Shown here one piece after another: positions 16,401-17,311 of a stretch of 17,311 nt of DNA. Source of the DNA: Pedobacter schmidteae (lineage in GTDB: Bacteria; Bacteroidota; Bacteroidia; Sphingobacteriales; Sphingobacteriaceae); the NCBI GenBank assembly GCA_945906015.1, contig CAMDQV010000013.1:1-17311 (forward strand), read 5' to 3'. The translations under genes were made by a program, and so were the position numbers. The notes beneath the pieces were generated by a model, which was given only the letters and a program-made list of their open reading frames with translations, had not been told where the DNA came from and made no database searches. Position 1 is the first letter of the stretch. The number at the start of each line of letters is the position of its first letter.

Positions 16401-17273
16401 TTGAAAAGAAAAATTTTATTCGTTATCAATCCAATTTCGGGTGTAAAGACCAAATTTAATTTCCCTCTTGAGATTGATAAATATCTGGATAAGAGCAAAT
16501 TTGATTCTGAATGTGTGTTTACAGAATATCGTGGACATGGTTCTCAAATAGCAGCCGAGGCGATTAGAAATGGAGTTGATATTTTAGTTGCAGTAGGTGG
16601 TGATGGCACAATAAATGAGGTGGCATCTGAAGTTGAGGGAACTAATAAATTAATGGGAATAATCCCATTGGGATCAGGTAATGGCCTGGCCAGATCTTTG
16701 GGGATTCCAATTCATGCTATTCATGCTATTAAAAGAATAAATAAACTCAATATCAGTAAAATCGATTCAGGTACGTTTAACGGCAAAAAATTCTTTAATA
16801 TGGCGGGTATAGGATTCGATGCGCAAATTAGTGCACGGTTTGCTGGAAATGTTAAACGTGGTCTTATAAGCTATGCTAAAATTGCTTTCTCAGAAGTTTT
16901 CAATTATCAGTCTCAACAGTATCGTTTGAATATAGATGGAAAAGAATATGAGCATAAGGCTTTTATGATTAGCCTTGCTAACTCTTCGCAATATGGTAAT
17001 AACGCGCATATTTCTCCTTTGGCATCTCTAAGTGATGGCATGCTTGATATTTGTATTGTAAAGCCATTTCCTCTTTATAAATTTCCGGCATTAGTTTTTA
17101 GAATGTTTAGAAAGAATACCCATAAATCAAACTATTTGGAGATAATACAGGGCAGTAAAATCATAATTACACGAGAGAACGCTGCAGTAATTCATCTGGA
17201 TGGAGATCCTTTTAATATGGGAAATACACTTACTATTGGAATTAACCCACATTCATTACATATCCTTAATTAA
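16401..17273 (+). CDS. diacylglycerol kinase-like lipid kinase (YegS/DagK family)
   Basis: A 290-residue member of the DAGK_cat fold that phosphorylates a lipid such as diacylglycerol or a sphingoid/ceramide-like lipid with ATP. The nucleotide-binding region has FVINPISG at 7-14, VGGDGTINEV at 65-74 and LGSGNGLARSLG at 90-101. The C-terminal beta domain contains FNMAGIGFDA (from about 132) and ends in ...VIHLDGDPF, typical of the family. It starts at a TTG codon: an in-frame TAA lies at 16392-16394 and no ATG occurs before the conserved MKRKILFVINP N-terminus. Sphingobacteriaceae make sphingolipids, so a ceramide-type substrate is possible but not shown. A partial gene follows three bases later and is probably co-transcribed. 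Confidence 0.92.
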   Translation: MKRKILFVINPISGVKTKFNFPLEIDKYLDKSKFDSECVFTEYRGHGSQIAAEAIRNGVDILVAVGGDGTINEVASEVEGTNKLMGIIPLGSGNGLARSLGIPIHAIHAIKRINKLNISKIDSGTFNGKKFFNMAGIGFDAQISARFAGNVKRGLISYAKIAFSEVFNYQSQQYRLNIDGKEYEHKAFMISLANSSQYGNNAHISPLASLSDGMLDICIVKPFPLYKFPALVFRMFRKNTHKSNYLEIIQGSKIIITRENAAVIHLDGDPFNMGNTLTIGINPHSLHILN

Positions 17274-17276
17274 ATT

Positions 17277-17311
17277 ATGTCTAAAAAAAATAAGGGATAT
17301 CAGGGGGTAGT
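17277..17311 (+). CDS. start of a probable SUI1/YciH-family translation factor (partial, cut by window end)
   Basis: Only 11 complete codons are present: MSKKNKGYQGV, plus two bases fitting a further V. The pattern MxKK...QGVVYST is, from memory, the N-terminus of Bacteroidetes SUI1/eIF1-like translation initiation factors, but the diagnostic part lies outside the window. It begins three bases after the lipid kinase stop, consistent with an operon. Confidence 0.5.
   Translation, partial: MSKKNKGYQGV

Noticed and set aside
1..17311. CRISPR array, tRNA/rRNA genes, insertion sequences or prophage
   Set aside because: No regularly spaced repeats, tRNA-like cloverleaf, transposase or phage gene was seen on either strand.

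Overview
The window reads as ordinary chromosome from a low-GC member of the Bacteroidetes, most likely the Sphingobacteriaceae (Pedobacter-like). The grounds are: AT-rich DNA; several TAnnTTTG-type -7 promoter elements, one with a well-placed TTG -33 element; few Shine-Dalgarno sequences; a five-helix cytochrome b type succinate dehydrogenase in the order C-A-B; and a LytS/LytTR sensor-regulator pair. The genus is inferred from the general look of the proteins, not from a search.

Layout. 29-2929 (-) is a large SNF2-family helicase. 3159-3947 (-) is dapF, diverging from a DegQ/HtrA protease at 4187-5698 (+) that has a good promoter and a strong terminator. A 435-bp gap without a convincing gene follows. 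sdhC, sdhA and sdhB (6187-9823, +) encode the membrane succinate:quinone oxidoreductase and end in a strong terminator. A secreted M28 zinc peptidase lies at 10061-11410 (+). A possible 58-residue membrane peptide (11411-11587, -) and a short inverted repeat come before a LytS-type histidine kinase and its LytTR regulator (11788-13513, +), which are separated by one base. On the minus strand, in transcription order from high to low coordinates, are metK (16180 to 14924), a Nudix hydrolase (14856 to 14305) and a PlsC-type acyltransferase (14259 to 13531). Diverging from metK is a YegS/DagK-type lipid kinase (16401-17273, +), followed three bases later by the first codons of what looks like a SUI1-family translation factor, cut by the window end.

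The genes are mostly housekeeping: lysine/peptidoglycan precursor synthesis (DapF), envelope protein quality control (DegQ), TCA cycle and respiration (SdhCAB), SAM synthesis (MetK) and lipid metabolism (PlsC, lipid kinase). I see no defence island, prophage, CRISPR array or insertion sequence, and no clear new multigene system. The most interesting signals are noncoding. One is a candidate SAM-II riboswitch in the metK leader, starting about a dozen bases downstream of a -7 promoter element. The other is an unusual seven-base-period inverted repeat filling the gap between sdhA and sdhB.
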